Shown in pieces: positions 14,001 through 25,460 of a DNA stretch of 64,000 nt (within the stretch, counting starts at the first letter, position 1; each line of letters starts with the position of its first letter). The DNA is from Apodemus sylvaticus. Its lineage: Eukaryota > Chordata > Mammalia > Rodentia > Muridae. Position numbers and translations under genes: made by a program. Location: assembly GCF_947179515.1 (NCBI RefSeq), contig NC_067495.1, forward strand, positions 27,357,913 to 27,421,912, in the 5' to 3' direction. Below the pieces are notes generated by a model. The model made no database searches, was not told where the DNA came from, and saw only the letters and a program-made list of their open reading frames with translations.

Positions 14001-15240
14001 CTTCCCTTCCTAATTTTTTTGGTTCAACTTACTGACCCCACATGCCAATTCTGGGCCATTGGAAAATTTCTCCTTTCACTGAGTTTCAACCACAAGCCTT
14101 CTGCAGAACATTCTGAGGCTTCTCACACTCAACCTGTATTCACTTCAAACCTTAGCCCCATATCACCAGGCTATGTGGATTAGGCAATGCCACTCACAAT
14201 TTTATGTCAAAAAACAGAACCCCAGGAGAGCTAGAGAGATAGTTAATTGATTTTTTTTTAAAAAGGGGGGGGGGGAAGCTTGCCACATAGGCAAGAGGAC
14301 ATGAGTTCAGATCCACAGCATCCCATTTAAAAAAAAAAAACTACACCAATGTGTCTATAATACCAGCGCTAGGAAGATGGTTGAAGGGAGGATCCCTGGA
14401 GCTCTCTAGCCAATCACAGTTACTGAATCAGTAAGCTTCAACTTCAGTTGGAGACCCTGCCTCAAAAAATTAAGGTGGAGAGAAATTACAGATGATGCGA
14501 GCCATTGACCTCTGGCCTTCACGTATCTGCATACACAGGTATACTTACCCTTTTGTACACACACGCAACATGAACATATAACAGAGTGAAAGAAAGGAAA
14601 CGCTGTCCCTCACCCCTCACTGCACTAAGCCAGCTCTCCTTCCAGCTTCCTTCTTACCTGGCTCTTCTGTCTCACCTATTTTGAGGTTTAAGAAAAAACA
14701 AACAAACAAACTTCACAATTTAAGATGCTTTCTCTCATTTTGCCACAATATTGAATCAAATGGCACAATCCAATTTCTCTTTCCTTCAGAATTAAAGCCC
14801 TTTCTCTGTCATATCTGAAGTTTGACCCAGGTATCAGCTGTATCCTTGGATTTGTGCAGTGGTTCCTAAGGTGTGGTCCCTGAAATTCCCAGTCTGTATC
14901 ATGTAGAGACTGCTTGAGGATGAAGATACACAAGCTTCAACCCAGTCTTGTCACTTCCTCAGCAGCAATACACCTAACATAGTTCAAGGATATTGGCTGG
15001 TTGATGGACTTTAGAACTGAGACTTTTTAAACGCTACAAAGACTTCCTCCAGGCACGTGTTGCACCCATTGGCTGATGCATTGGCTAATACAGAGTCTCC
15101 CACATTCACTCACTGTAAACATTCACAGGTCCATCAACCAGCCAATATACTTGAGAAACCCAGCTTCACCAAAAATGAAATATTTAAGGGAACTTTTAAT
15201 AAGATAATTTTTAGCAATTACAATGTACCTATAAGACTAA

Positions 15241-15276
<36 letters not shown>

Positions 15277-15760
15277 ACCTGAAATCTCAGCACTTCAGAT
15301 GCTAAACCAGGAGGATAATGAGTTTAAGGTCAACCTGAACTACACAGGAGACCAAAACACAGCTACTTATAAGTAACTCTTAAACCTCTTATTTAATAAG
15401 TAATATACCTGAACCAAAAAAGGGTGAGTGTCTCCTTGGAGCAAAAGTTTTCGCCACTGGAAAATGCTCTGTAATAATAAACTTGTCTCACATTTATGAC
15501 TCTACAGATTAAGGTATTTTTGAATAATCACATAAAGGATGAAGACTAACAATCAGTGGACATCTGTCCACCAGCTACCCTATGGAAACCCCACAGAAAG
15601 TCCTACTGACATAGCCCAGCTCTTGAACACATTAACCATCCTCCCCAACACTCTGATTTCCCATGTTCTATGACTCACCCCCCATCAATGGGTTTGAAAG
15701 AAATCTCAGGTGAGGAGAGCCTCCTGGCTTGTCATTTCTGCCCCCTTGTTCACCATCCAT
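7923..15760 (-). CDS. Asb9: Asb9, 5' part of gene: ankyrin repeat and SOCS box protein 9 (first two coding exons)
   Basis: Two exons join in frame: 15679-15760 (ATG, 27 codons plus one base) and 7923-8002 (80 bp). The product starts MDGEQGGRNDKPGGSPHLR, FLSNPLMGDVVSDWSPLHD, then AAIHGRLLTLRNLISQ. The NPLMGD.VSDWSP segment is diagnostic of ASB9. ASB9 is a soluble CUL5 substrate receptor reported to bind and ubiquitinate brain and mitochondrial creatine kinases. Only residues 1-54 of the usual roughly 290 are here; the remaining ankyrin repeats and the SOCS box must lie left of the window, since no further ankyrin exon is seen in 1-7922. The ATG has a strong context (A at -3, G at +4) and follows an in-frame TGA at 15806-15808. 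The intron between the exons is 7676 bp. Confidence 0.93.
12492..12675 (+). repeat. B3 SINE (diverged)
   Basis: GAGAGATGGCTCAGCAGGCAA head and CCTCTACAGGCACA middle; A-rich 3' end. Confidence 0.7.
13768..13957 (+). repeat. B2 SINE
   Basis: Nearly intact: GACTGGAGAGATGGCTCCGT, CACATGGTGGCTCACAACC and an AATAAATC tail ending in a poly(A) run. Confidence 0.9.
14226..14580 (+). repeat. B3-type SINE, old and expanded
   Basis: AGCTAGAGAGATAG head, interrupted by T, A and G homopolymers at 14251-14276 and by a poly(A) run. The middle contains CCAGCGCTAGGAAGATGG and the end CCTCTGGCCTTCAC. Possibly two merged fragments. Confidence 0.5.
15679..15760 (-). CDS. Asb9: Asb9 coding exon 1
   Basis: 82 bp from the ATG to a GTGAGT donor, ending in phase 1. 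It encodes 27 residues, MDGEQGGRNDKPGGSPHLR then FLSNPLMG, plus the first base of the Asp codon. It is a low-complexity, presumably flexible N-terminus without a membrane segment, unlike Asb11. The 5' UTR boundary is not determinable; a CA microsatellite starts about 205 bp upstream (15966). A degenerate copy of this exon occurs at about 16703-16890. Confidence 0.93.
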
Positions 15761-15963
15761 GGTATCTTCCCAGGCCAGAAAACTCTTAGGTTCCACTTCA
15801 GTTGTTCAGGAAAATTCAAATGCCATGCTCCCGGTGCCCCTGGGAAATTCCAATTCTGTGGTTGGTTGAACTGCACAAGTCTTGGTCCAGGCAGTCTGCG
15901 GCAGAGAACAGCACAGGCAGGGTAATGTGAGTACTACCTGTGGTCAAACAGATTCCCATGCAG

Positions 15964-15965
<2 letters not shown>

Positions 15966-16005
<40 letters not shown>
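15966..16005. repeat. CA microsatellite upstream of Asb9 exon 1
   Basis: About 20 CA units starting about 205 bp upstream of the Asb9 ATG, between the exon and its degenerate copy. Confidence 0.93.
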
Positions 16006-16006
<1 letters not shown>

Positions 16007-16702
16007 ACTTAGCAGGCTGGAGACAGGCCAACGTATACAACAGCCCCCCAGGTCTCAAGTCTGAAAAGTTGCTGATGTCACGTCCTTTTCTACACTGAGA
16101 CCAATCAGGGAGCAAGCCTTAGAGTTTATCAGAAAGGAAATCCACACTTTGTAACTTTTGGAGCATGGAGGCAGCTGGGTGTAGGAAGAAGATGTAACAG
16201 CGACAGAGGTCTGTTTGCTACTTTAGGGGCTACTCAGACAAGCCCCAGCATCCAGGAGCTGAGAAAGCTGCTTTTGCAGCGGCTCAGAGAAACTGCTTGC
16301 ACATGAACATGCACAGCCCAGCCTGACCATCTGCACATGTGTTTTCAATTTTGCTGGGAGTGTCTTGTGGAAAAATGTGTCTGTATGTTACAAAAAATGC
16401 AAGGGGTAGAGGTGGGAGAGGGATAGAAAGAACTTGTTTTCCAACTGGGGGTGGGGACGCTGCAAGTTCATGCCATGCCTTATTTTTGCACTTCCTGCAC
16501 AGATTTGGATTGAACTTATGAATAAATGCATGGCAGGGTCACCACAGGTGTGGGAGGGAGTTGCTATCTTTCGTTAAGGTACCCTCAGTCTGCTTCCACG
16601 AATGTTAAGGTTTCAGTACAGTACGGGTGACTTTTCTCTTTTCATTTTCCACGGGACTCCCAGGTGCTGGTTTGGCTCAATCCCTGGTGTTGCCACCACC
16701 CA

Positions 16703-16890
16703 CGACTTTGAAAGGAGCCTGGTGTGAGCAGAGCCTCCTGGTATCAGGAGCTGCTGCTTTTCCTGCCCACCACCCCCACCCCTCTACCCCCCTACCCCCA
16801 CCCCCACCCCCAATCTCTTCACCATCCATGACGCTCTCCTGTACCAAGAAACCTCACGCTCCATGTCACTTGCTCAGGAAAGACTCCCTC
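16703..16890 (-). pseudogene. Degenerate copy of Asb9 exon 1 and its 5' flank
   Basis: This segment aligns, in the same orientation, with 15690-15830, which contains Asb9 coding exon 1. Shared blocks are TTCACCATCCATG (start-codon region), AGAGCCTCCTGG, TTTGAAAG and, in the 5' flank, a stretch ending TTGYTCAGGAAA. The minus-strand ATGGATGGTGAA is kept at the ATG (16827-16829). After it a C/G-rich repeat insertion (16765-16812 on the plus strand is CCCCCAC-type) shifts the frame relative to the GGA-GGC-TCT part. The normal GTGAGT donor is not preserved. It looks like an old local duplication that has decayed, or an alternative leader exon; no functional role can be shown. Confidence 0.6.
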
Positions 16891-17449
16891 TTTTCATCTC
16901 GTGCAGGTTAAAGAGGATGCCCGACCCTCAGAAGCCTTTGAGCTGCTCTCAAGCACCAGCTCGCTCCCAAACGCGGTAGATTTGTTTCTGTTTGAGATGT
17001 GTGGCTTCTCAATTGAAACAGTTAGTAACTAATTTTTTTAACCGCTTTGTGCTTGCAAGTGTGCTTGCTCGCTTGCTTTTGTTCAGATTGAGTATGACTG
17101 AGGGTAGCCTCAAGCTCACTAGATAGCCCGGCTAGCCTCAAACTTGTTGCGAACCTGCCTCCATCTCCAGAGTACTAAGTAAGCTCACAGGTGCACATTG
17201 CAACACCTTGTGGCATCTTTCATAATTTTAGTGCATGCCTTTGTACATATCCAAAAAGAAACCCAGTAAAACAAAACAAAGCATTTCCTTGCTAACCAAT
17301 GATGCTAGCAGGACATTGCCATTTCTTGGACTACTAGATCAATATTGTAATCAGTGTTTCTGCACACATTGCTTTGGCCGAACTTGCAAGTCTTTATGGA
17401 GAAGAGATGCCTAAGAATGGAAGTACTGGTTCAAGGTTATGTTTTTATG

Positions 17450-17905
17450 GGGCTGGAGAGATGCCTCGGTCCTTAAGAGCACTTACTGCATCATGAACCT
17501 CACAGCTGCCTGCAACTTTTGTAGGGTAAAAGGTCAGAGTCCACTTCTGTGCGTGAAAACCTACCAAAATCCACCAGTCCCTGAGCTCAAAATTCCACCA
17601 ATCCCTGGGCCTGGCTTGAAATCCCGCCAATCCCCACCCTGGAAAATCTCCACCCTGGAAAACTCTTCCCCTGAGAAACCTGCTCAGTTCCCCCCCCCTT
17701 CTTCTTTCTTGAGCAGAGACAGGCACCCTCTTGCCCCTTTCTCCATAAATCTTTTTTTTTTTGTGAGGTTTGTTGTAGGGTGTGACTATGTGGTGTTCTT
17801 TGTTTCTTGACTAACCCATCGCCTCAGAGCTGTACCACAACGCTAGCTCCATGATATCCAATACCATGTTTTGGATATCCCTTGTCACTCATGTTCACAT
17901 ACTCA
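17450..17905 (+). repeat. B3 SINE split by an LTR-like insertion
   Basis: The left half is 17450-17519 (GGGCTGGAGAGATGCC through CACAGCTGCCTGCAAC). The right half, 17838-17905, resumes where a B3 would continue (CTAGCTCCATGATATCC, then TCATGTTCACATACTCACA). The gap is filled by the unit at 17520-17837. Confidence 0.6.
17520..17837 (+). mobile_element. Solo LTR-like insertion
   Basis: A 318-bp unit starting TGTAGGG and ending TACCA, with CAAC on both sides (17513-17516 and 17838-17841). It contains repeated CCAATCCC motifs and, near its right half, a CATAAATC plus T-run region resembling an LTR R/U5 boundary. No retroviral coding sequence is present. Family not assigned. Confidence 0.45.
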
Positions 17906-17964
17906 CACACACACACACACAGACACACAGACACACACACACATATCAATTTAAAAATTTATAA

Positions 17965-18470
17965 TGTTTTAAATATGGCTGTCTCCTGAGAGGCCATGCC
18001 AGAGCCTTGTGAACACAGAGCAGATTCTCACAGCCAACTATTGGACTGAGTACTGGGTCCCCAATGAAGGAGGTAGAGACAGGACTGAAGGAGCTGAAGG
18101 GGTTTGCAGCCCCATAGGAGGAACAACAATGTCAACCAACCAGACTCCCCAGAGCTTCCAGGGACTAAACCATCAACCTAGGAGTACAAGGAGTACACAT
18201 AGCTCCAGCTGCATATGTAGCAGAGGACCACCTTGTCGGGCATCAATGGGAGGAGAAACCCTTGGTCCTATGAAGGTTGTATAGATGCCCCAGAGTAGGG
18301 GAATTGAGGGTGGGGAGGTGGGAGTGGAGTGGGTGGGTAGAGGAACACCCTCATAGAAGCAGGGGGAGGGAGGATGGGATGGAGGGTTTCCTGGAGGGGA
18401 GAAAACTGGGAAAGTAGATAACATTTAAAATGTAAATAAAGAAAATATCCAAGAAAAAAAGAAAAAAGTA
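17965..18470 (+). mobile_element. L1 3' end (3' UTR), 5'-truncated
   Basis: This is rodent L1 tail sequence (GACTCCCCAGAGCTTCCAGG, then CATATGTAGCAGAGGACC). It ends in an A-rich tail after AAAATGTAAATAAAGAAAAT. No ORF2 is retained. Confidence 0.8.
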
Positions 18471-18559
18471 TGTTCTTACACATGTGACAAATGATGTGAA
18501 ACCAAAGATACACACACACATGACTAGATACAAATACATTTGGGAAATTCTGAAAAAGA

Positions 18560-18920
18560 TCAGTAGGTTTTTTTTCCCCAGCACATATATGCATGTTTGG
18601 TATGCATGCATATGTTCATGTGTGTGAGTAAATGTATGTGTGTACGTGTGCATATGGAATCCAGAGGCCGATGTCAAGTGTCTCTCTCAATGGCTCTCTA
18701 CCTTATGTATTGCTGCAGTCTCTCACTTAACCTCAGAGGTCGCAGCCTCAGCTAGTCTTCGCAGCCAGCATCCTCTGGGGATCCTCTGTCAAACACCAGG
18801 ATGCAAGCAAGCCTCCATACCGGCATGGAATTTACATGTGATCCGGGGATCGGAAGTCAGACCCTCAGACTTATGTGGCAACCACATAACTCACTGAGCC
18901 ATCTATCTCCCCTTCCCAGG
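18560..18920 (-). repeat. B3-type SINE, antisense
   Basis: It ends (on the plus strand) with CTCACTGAGCCATCTATCTC, the reverse complement of a B2/B3 head. The T-rich end is at the left. Confidence 0.6.
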
Positions 18921-19674
18921 AATAATTGACTTCCGGTTATGACATTGTACTGTTGCAAAGATCACCATTGAGGGAAGCAAAGGGCACAGGAGAGCTTGTT
19001 TTATTATTTCTTGAAACTGCACATGAATCTATAATCTTCTCAGTAGAAATTTTAATTTTAAAGAGAGGCTGCTCATTTAAAATCGGGATAAGTGCAGCCA
19101 AATTGCTTACTGTCTGTCTTCACAGAAGAAAGCTATGTGCATGCAAATCCTTCAATACTGTACCAGGAGAGACACACAGAACCATAAGCATACTTGGCAG
19201 AAAGTAAGAAATTTACTGCCAACATAGACGGGCTGGGAGGGATTTAAACAGAGGGCCATCGTAGGGCAGCAGGATACTACTGCCATTTGTGCCCACTTAA
19301 ATCTTCACATTCCAGCCCATTCACATTAAATTTAGTTTGAATAAGATGCGATTTCTCCACAGTCAAATCTTAAGTTTCAAAACAGCCATAAAGGACATTC
19401 CCAAGTTGTTACACTAATATTTGGAAAGGAATTCAGCAGCTTTGAATCTTTTCATTGTATTTCTTGTGTGGAGCACTGCTAGCAAATAAGATGGGAGCTG
19501 GGCTTTTAAACTGCTTGATAATAGTTTCCCTAGAGGAGAACTGCATGCATTTTAAAAACTAATTTAAAAATCTGAACTATGCTTGAATGTGTATGAGCTA
19601 TGATTATAGAAAAAAAAAATAAGATGCTTGACTATAACCCAGAAGACAGCAATAGTAAGCCCTATTGTACCTGT

Positions 19675-19714
<40 letters not shown>
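19675..19714. repeat. TG microsatellite
   Basis: About 20 TG units in the Asb9-Asb11 intergenic region. Confidence 0.93.
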
Positions 19715-19715
<1 letters not shown>

Positions 19716-21292
19716 CAGTGAAATTGTTCCAGGTTGGGTAATAACGACAACGGAAACACTGTAGTGTGTAGCAGATGGCAGGGCCACACACATTCAAAGT
19801 GGCATTGTTCACAGGAGTCTGTGTCCATGCCCCACCCTCACTTAGATGACCAAATCACACCCCACTTACAGATTAGTAGCCCATTTATCTCTGAGGATTT
19901 GGGGATCCTTGAAAGTGGCTTCCAATGGACAAGTATGGTGGCTCGCCCCTGGAATCCTAGGTTCCCGGAGACTGAGGTGGAAGGTCAGCCTAGGCGATTT
20001 ATTTAGTAACACCAGGCCAGGATTGCATAACAAAGCCCTATCTCGAAAATCAAACATCAGTACACATAAGCTAGAACTGAAGCTGTGGGGAAGGGGTGTG
20101 AGGCCAGAGAGACAGGGTGACAAGAGATAAGACACACAGATAGAGGGACGATATGGGGGGAGGATACTTCTGAGTCAAGGTTGATCCAAAACCAACCACC
20201 CAGCACTTTTCCCAATGGAGACCCTTTAGGAGCTAGGAGGCTTGTCTGGGCTTCTCTGACTCAGAATTATATGCTCCTCTGGCAAAGCTGCTATCTTTCA
20301 CTGATGGAAGTGCTGCAGGCCGAGCAAGCACTCTGGTGCTGCTTTAGACAGCACCCATACATTCCTGTCCACCAAGGTATAGCAGAAGGTTCAAACAAGA
20401 GTATGTTTTTTTAAAAGTTAGCATAATGGGGTATTCTTGAGGTGAATTTAAATGGCAAAATTATCTATTATCTATGTAACCATGGGTCTAGACTCTTAAA
20501 AAAAAAAGACCTGGAGGTCTATTTTATTTTTCATAACCAGTGAGTCCATTTTTCCTGCCTGTATGTGAATAAAAGAAGGAAAAGCAAGAGGGGGAAGATT
20601 GCAGGGAGGGAAAGGAGGGTAAATTGGTTCCAAACACAATATATCCATGCAAGTTTAAGAAAATGTCACTGCAAAAAAAAATAAGAAAATATAAACATTT
20701 TGTTTCATTGTTTAAAAAATATAAATAAATAAGCAGGGACCCGAAAGGCCAAATGAGCGGCTTTCTAGAATAAAAGAGAATAAAGAGTCTTCATGACTAG
20801 CTGGCCCTTGATAGAATGCTGGATGGTGAAACAAGATGAAAGACATCAGTGGCCCAGTTGAGGAAGTGTCAGTCTGCATGCTGGCTGCACTGGACTGGAT
20901 CCTGTCTCACCTCCGCCTGATCAGCACTGCCCTGTGGTCTGAGAGAGAATCTCTGTGTTCTTGGGAAAGGTATGAGAGCGTACTGGGGCAGAATCGCATG
21001 GGATTATGAGGCCAAGGAGGAAATGTGCCCACTACTCTGCTTCCACACACAGAAAAGGCTGATGAATCCTCTCTCACTAGGGCAACAACCCAATCTGTCA
21101 CTTGGGAATGTAAATTTGACTCTACATTGTACAGTAATGCAGGGTCATAACAACAAACAATAGCCCATCTTGCTTACATTATTTTTTTATATTTTCATCA
21201 TCATTGGCTCTTAGCTTTAACACCACCACCCCCAAAAAAACTACACTATAGCATTTACCTTAGAAATTGATATTGTTGATTCCCACTTAGAT

Positions 21293-21513
21293 ATGTGAGA
21301 TGGTTCAGCTAGTAAAAGGTTACTGCTACCAAGCTTGATGACCTGAGTTCAATCCCAGGGAACCACATTGAGGAAGAAGAAAACAAACTTCAGACAAGTT
21401 GTCTGTTGGCCTCCATACATGAAATTGGGTATGCACATGTGTACATGTGTGTACACATGTGAATACATAATAAATAAATAAATAAATAGATAGATAAATA
21501 AATAAATAAATGT
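21293..21513 (+). repeat. B3 SINE with AAAT tail
   Basis: GTGAGATGGTTCAGC head, GACCTGAGTTCAATCCC box and tail of AAAT repeats. Confidence 0.75.
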
Positions 21514-22691
21514 TTTAAAAACTGCTTTTTGCCCGTCCCATCTCTTGTTAACCCTAGCCATGGTGAGAGATCACAATGTTCACAACTTACAAATAGTTCA
21601 TTCAAATATATATGTGTAAGTAATTATGTACTGTTTCCCATAGAGAGATGCGCATATACAGAGGTACATATATTATACAGTAGTCACACACATATGTCTG
21701 AGAACATTTACAAATACATTAGGAGAAGCAACCATGGAAAAATGAATTAGGGCAATAAACACAAAGATAGTCATTGAGTTATTCTTGCAATTCTTGAGCA
21801 AGCTAGAAGCTTTCAAGATATAGCAATGGTAGGTGGGAATGGGGTGGCAAAATCAGTAAACAGAAGTTAAAACATGGTACACATTCTTTACCAGTTAAGT
21901 CAGTTCATTTATGTGATTAGCAATGTATTGTTTGTTGTATGAGATCATCTAAAGAAGAGAATACATTCCTACATTCATGCAAAAAGCAGATCTTGGCCAT
22001 AATTTTCAATGGGAGAAAATATGAGGTCTTTCAGTTAGGGAGAACATTGGCTTCTGATGTGCTGTGGATATTCAGCGATTCCCCCCTCAGCCTAGCAGCT
22101 TCAGGCAATGTCTCTGAAGCGCTAAAGCATCGAGCATGCTTTTGTTTTTGCATTCAGTGCATGCATTCTTGACAATGAACATTGTTACCACAAAAAAGAA
22201 GGATCATACATGAGTCCTATCTACATTTGGCATGCCCATATTAAAAATATGGGGGACAAGAATTGCTTTGAGGGAAACATTTTGATAGGTAATATTGTCC
22301 GATTCATAGGGACTAGAATCACCTAAGGAATGAGGCTCTAGACATATTGTATGAAGGAGTTTCTAGACTGAGTAAACCGAGTCAGAAAAATCCACTCAAA
22401 TGTGAGCAGCATCATTCCATGGTTGGGGTCCTAGGCTGAATAGCATGGAGAAAGCAGATGGTGCAGCAGCATTTATCTCTCTGTCAAGCCTTTGCTACCA
22501 TATTATACTGTGTTTTGAACAGTAAGCCAAACAAATCCCTTCCTCCATATTAAGATGTTTTTGTTAGCTTATTTTACTACTGCAATCAGAAAAGTAACTA
22601 ACATGGACATCTTCAATAAAATGGGAACAAAGTATTAGAAATGTTGAATGACCTATGTAAACATGGGAATTTCTTTAAGAGTTTTAAAGCA

Positions 22692-22880
22692 GAGGCTAGA
22701 AAGATGGCTCAGCAGTTAAGAGCACTGACTGCTCTTCCAGAGATCCTGAGTTCAATTCCCAGCAACCACTTGATAATTCACAACCATCTGTAATGGGATC
22801 CAATGCCCTCTTCTGGTGTGTATGAAGACAGCGACAGTGTACTCACATACATGGCATAAATAGATAACTCTTTTTTAAAA
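22692..22880 (+). repeat. B2 SINE
   Basis: AGAAAGATGGCTCAGCAG head, CTGACTGCTCTTCCAGAG box and CCCTCTTCTGGTGTGTATGA 3' part. Close to consensus. Confidence 0.9.
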
Positions 22881-22950
22881 AAGAGTTTTAATGCATTGGG
22901 GTTTAAAACTGTTAGGTGATATAGGCAGGCTTCATTTAAAGATAATAGGG

Positions 22951-23103
22951 CTCTTGGAGTGGTACACACCTTTAATTGCTGCACTCAAGAGGCATATGCA
23001 GATGCAAGCAGATCTTCATGAGTTCATGGCCAGCCCCTGGTCTACATAGTCTACATAGCAAGTTTAAGATAGCTAGGGCTAAAGAAAGAGACCCTGTCTA
23101 AAA
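22951..23103 (+). repeat. B1-like SINE followed by a GGA run
   Basis: GTGGTACACACCTTTAATTG head and GAGACCCTGTCT end, followed by a GGA triplet run (23104-23137) in place of a plain poly(A) tail. Confidence 0.75.
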
Positions 23104-23251
23104 GGAGGAGGAGGAGGAGGAGGAGGAAGAGGAGGAGAAAATAAAAACAAAAGTAATGTAGCTATGCATGTAGTGTATACAGATCAGTTGTATATCTGCA
23201 TAGATAGACACAAATAGTTATATATATAGTGTATGTAGTGTATATAGTGTG

Positions 23252-23291
<40 letters not shown>

Positions 23292-23507
23292 GTTATGAAA
23301 ATATTTTCCCCAGTATTTGTGATATACCTTAGTAATACAATGCTTGCCAAGCATTTAAGAAGCCTTAGGGTTCATCTCCAGTACTGAAAAAAAATTACAC
23401 GATTTTCCCCCCAAAATTATTCATTGTTCATACATTCTAAATTTTTAAAATTGTTAGTTTAAATGTTTAAATACATAAAGCTTACATCTACAAACCGAAA
23501 AAGAGGT

Positions 23508-23910
23508 TGTCTTAGTTAGGGTGTCTATTGCTATGACAAAAAAACACCATGACCAAAAGCAATTTGAGAAGGAAAGGGTATATTTGACTTACACTGCCAC
23601 ATCACAGTTCATCATAAAAGGAAGTCAAGACAGTAGCCTGGAGACAGGAGCAGATATGGAGGCTATGGAGGGGTGCTACTTACTGGCTTGCTCCCTCATG
23701 ACTTGCTTAGCCTGGTTTCTTATAGAACCCAAGACCACCAACCCAGGGTGGTACCACCCACAATGAGCTGGGTCCACCCCCATCAATCACCAATTAAGAA
23801 AATGCCCTAGAGGCTTGCCTTAAGCCACATTTTATGATGAAAGCTGTTGAGGCTCCTTCCTTTTTGACTGTTCTAGTTTATGTAAAATTGACATAAAACT
23901 AGCCAGCATA
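23508..23910 (+). mobile_element. Rodent LTR-like repeat
   Basis: Begins TGTCTTAGTTAGGGTGTCTA and ends with AAAACTAGCCAGCA, a familiar murine repeat with TG...CA ends. No internal coding region. Family not assigned. Confidence 0.6.
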
Positions 23911-24114
23911 GAAGTCCTTCAAACACTGTGTTGAGCAAAGTAAACACAGATTTATTAAGGAAAAGAGAAAGTCAAAGAGAATCTAAGGAAGGAATATTCT
24001 TCAAAGCCTTTTTTTATAATTATAAGTTAGCTTATGCTTTTTATATATAATTTATATATAATATATAATTATATACCATAAATATTATAATTCTTTATCA
24101 TTATAAAGAAATAA

Positions 24115-24320
24115 GGACCGGAGAGATGGCTAAAAGAACACACTAGCTGCTCTTGCAGACCTGAATTTGATCCCCAGAATCCACATGGTGATGTGAAGCC
24201 ATCTTTAACCCCAGTTCCTGAGGATTCCACCCCCTTTTCTGACCTCCAGGAGAACCAGGCACATACATACATACAGGCAAAACACTCATACACATAAATA
24301 TTAATTATAAAGAAATAAAG
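24115..24320 (+). repeat. B3 SINE
   Basis: ACCGGAGAGATGGCTAAAAG head, CCCCAGAATCCACATGGTG middle and an A-rich tail. Confidence 0.8.
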
Positions 24321-25345
24321 TTTGGGTCAATATCACACATGGTAACAAGAAATTATAAATAATATAAGCAGCTAACATTATGGAATATGATAGAATAATT
24401 TTAATACTAAAACCTTTGAAACTTACAAAACTATTTCCATAAGGCTTCTGAAAGAAGCAGCCATGACAAATTCTTTTCTGATAGGATCACTACTTTCAAT
24501 TAGAGTAAAAAGATAAAAGACATACAGTATTCTCTCTTATCTACTGTTTAACTTCCCCAAGGTTTCAGACACTTGCGGCCAACTACCTGTGAAATCAGTG
24601 AGAAGTCCTGAAAATAACTCACAAGTCTTCATTTCTGCCCCATTCTGATCAGAGCAATGAAATGTCTCTTACTTTGTCCTACCCAATACATAAACCACCC
24701 CTTCATCTAATAATATCTGTACTCTCCACTCCACTGGTCATACCCCATCCTAGTTAAATGTCTAAGAAATTACCTTGGTTATCAAATCAGCTGGGACAGT
24801 ACCACACATCTGGTGTTCAAGCAAACTGGATGTAGTAGTCTGGTGCTACATCACAATGCCCCCACTGTTCCCATCATGTCATCTGCTTACATAGGCATTG
24901 GTCGTACCATCTTACATTACCACTAAGAAATGGAGGGGGGGCTGTAGCTCAATAAGGTATTTTGGGAGAGGGCACATTCAAATATCTTTATTACTACTCT
25001 TTTAATTGTATTGTATGGATTCATCATATGCATTACCATCACTACACAGAGACATTTCCATACAATTATACAATATATGTTAAGCATATTCCTCACTGTA
25101 CCTCACTGTGGTCCTCTTTTAAACCCTTCCTCATCCTGTTAGTCCCTATATCCCTGTGGTTTATACCTTCTTGTCATATATGTGTATACATGATTTTATG
25201 TATCTATATGAAATCTAGAACTACAAGTGAGACAAAGTACACACTTGTCTCTCTGGGATGGACTTAATTCACTTAGACTGAAAACAATGACTTCAAACCA
25301 TATGACTTCATTCCTCCTAATGGCTAGGAAAGTGTTTCATCTTAC

Positions 25346-25460
25346 ATATATATACATATATATATATGTGTGTGTGTGTGTGTATATATATGTATACACA
25401 TATATACATGTATATATATGTATACATATATACATATATAGATATATACATATATATCAC
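25346..25460. repeat. TA/CATATA microsatellite with TG core
   Basis: Alternating TACATA and TATATG units around a (GT)8-like core. Purely alternating purine-pyrimidine over about 110 bp. Confidence 0.9.

Larger units (their letters stand above)
8003..15678 (-). other. Asb9 intron 1: repeat content
   Basis: Mostly unassigned, moderately AT-rich sequence from 8003 to 12480 with no convincing exon. SINEs occur at 12492-12675 (B3, plus), 13768-13957 (B2, plus) and 14226-14580 (older B3-type, plus, containing a G-run at 14265-14276). A CA run lies at 15242-15274, followed by a B1/B4 fragment at 15275-15355. The ORFs of 60-120 codons in this intron have no recognisable protein similarity. Confidence 0.5.

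Noticed and set aside
15816..16115. Minus-strand ORF overlapping the CA repeat upstream of Asb9, as a possible Asb9 leader exon
   Set aside because: Much of it is poly(Cys-Val) from the microsatellite, and an in-frame TGA at 15806-15808 separates the Asb9 frame from upstream sequence.
23253..23288. TA repeat as a replication origin or regulatory element
   Set aside because: A simple microsatellite next to an ID-like SINE; nothing further supports a function.
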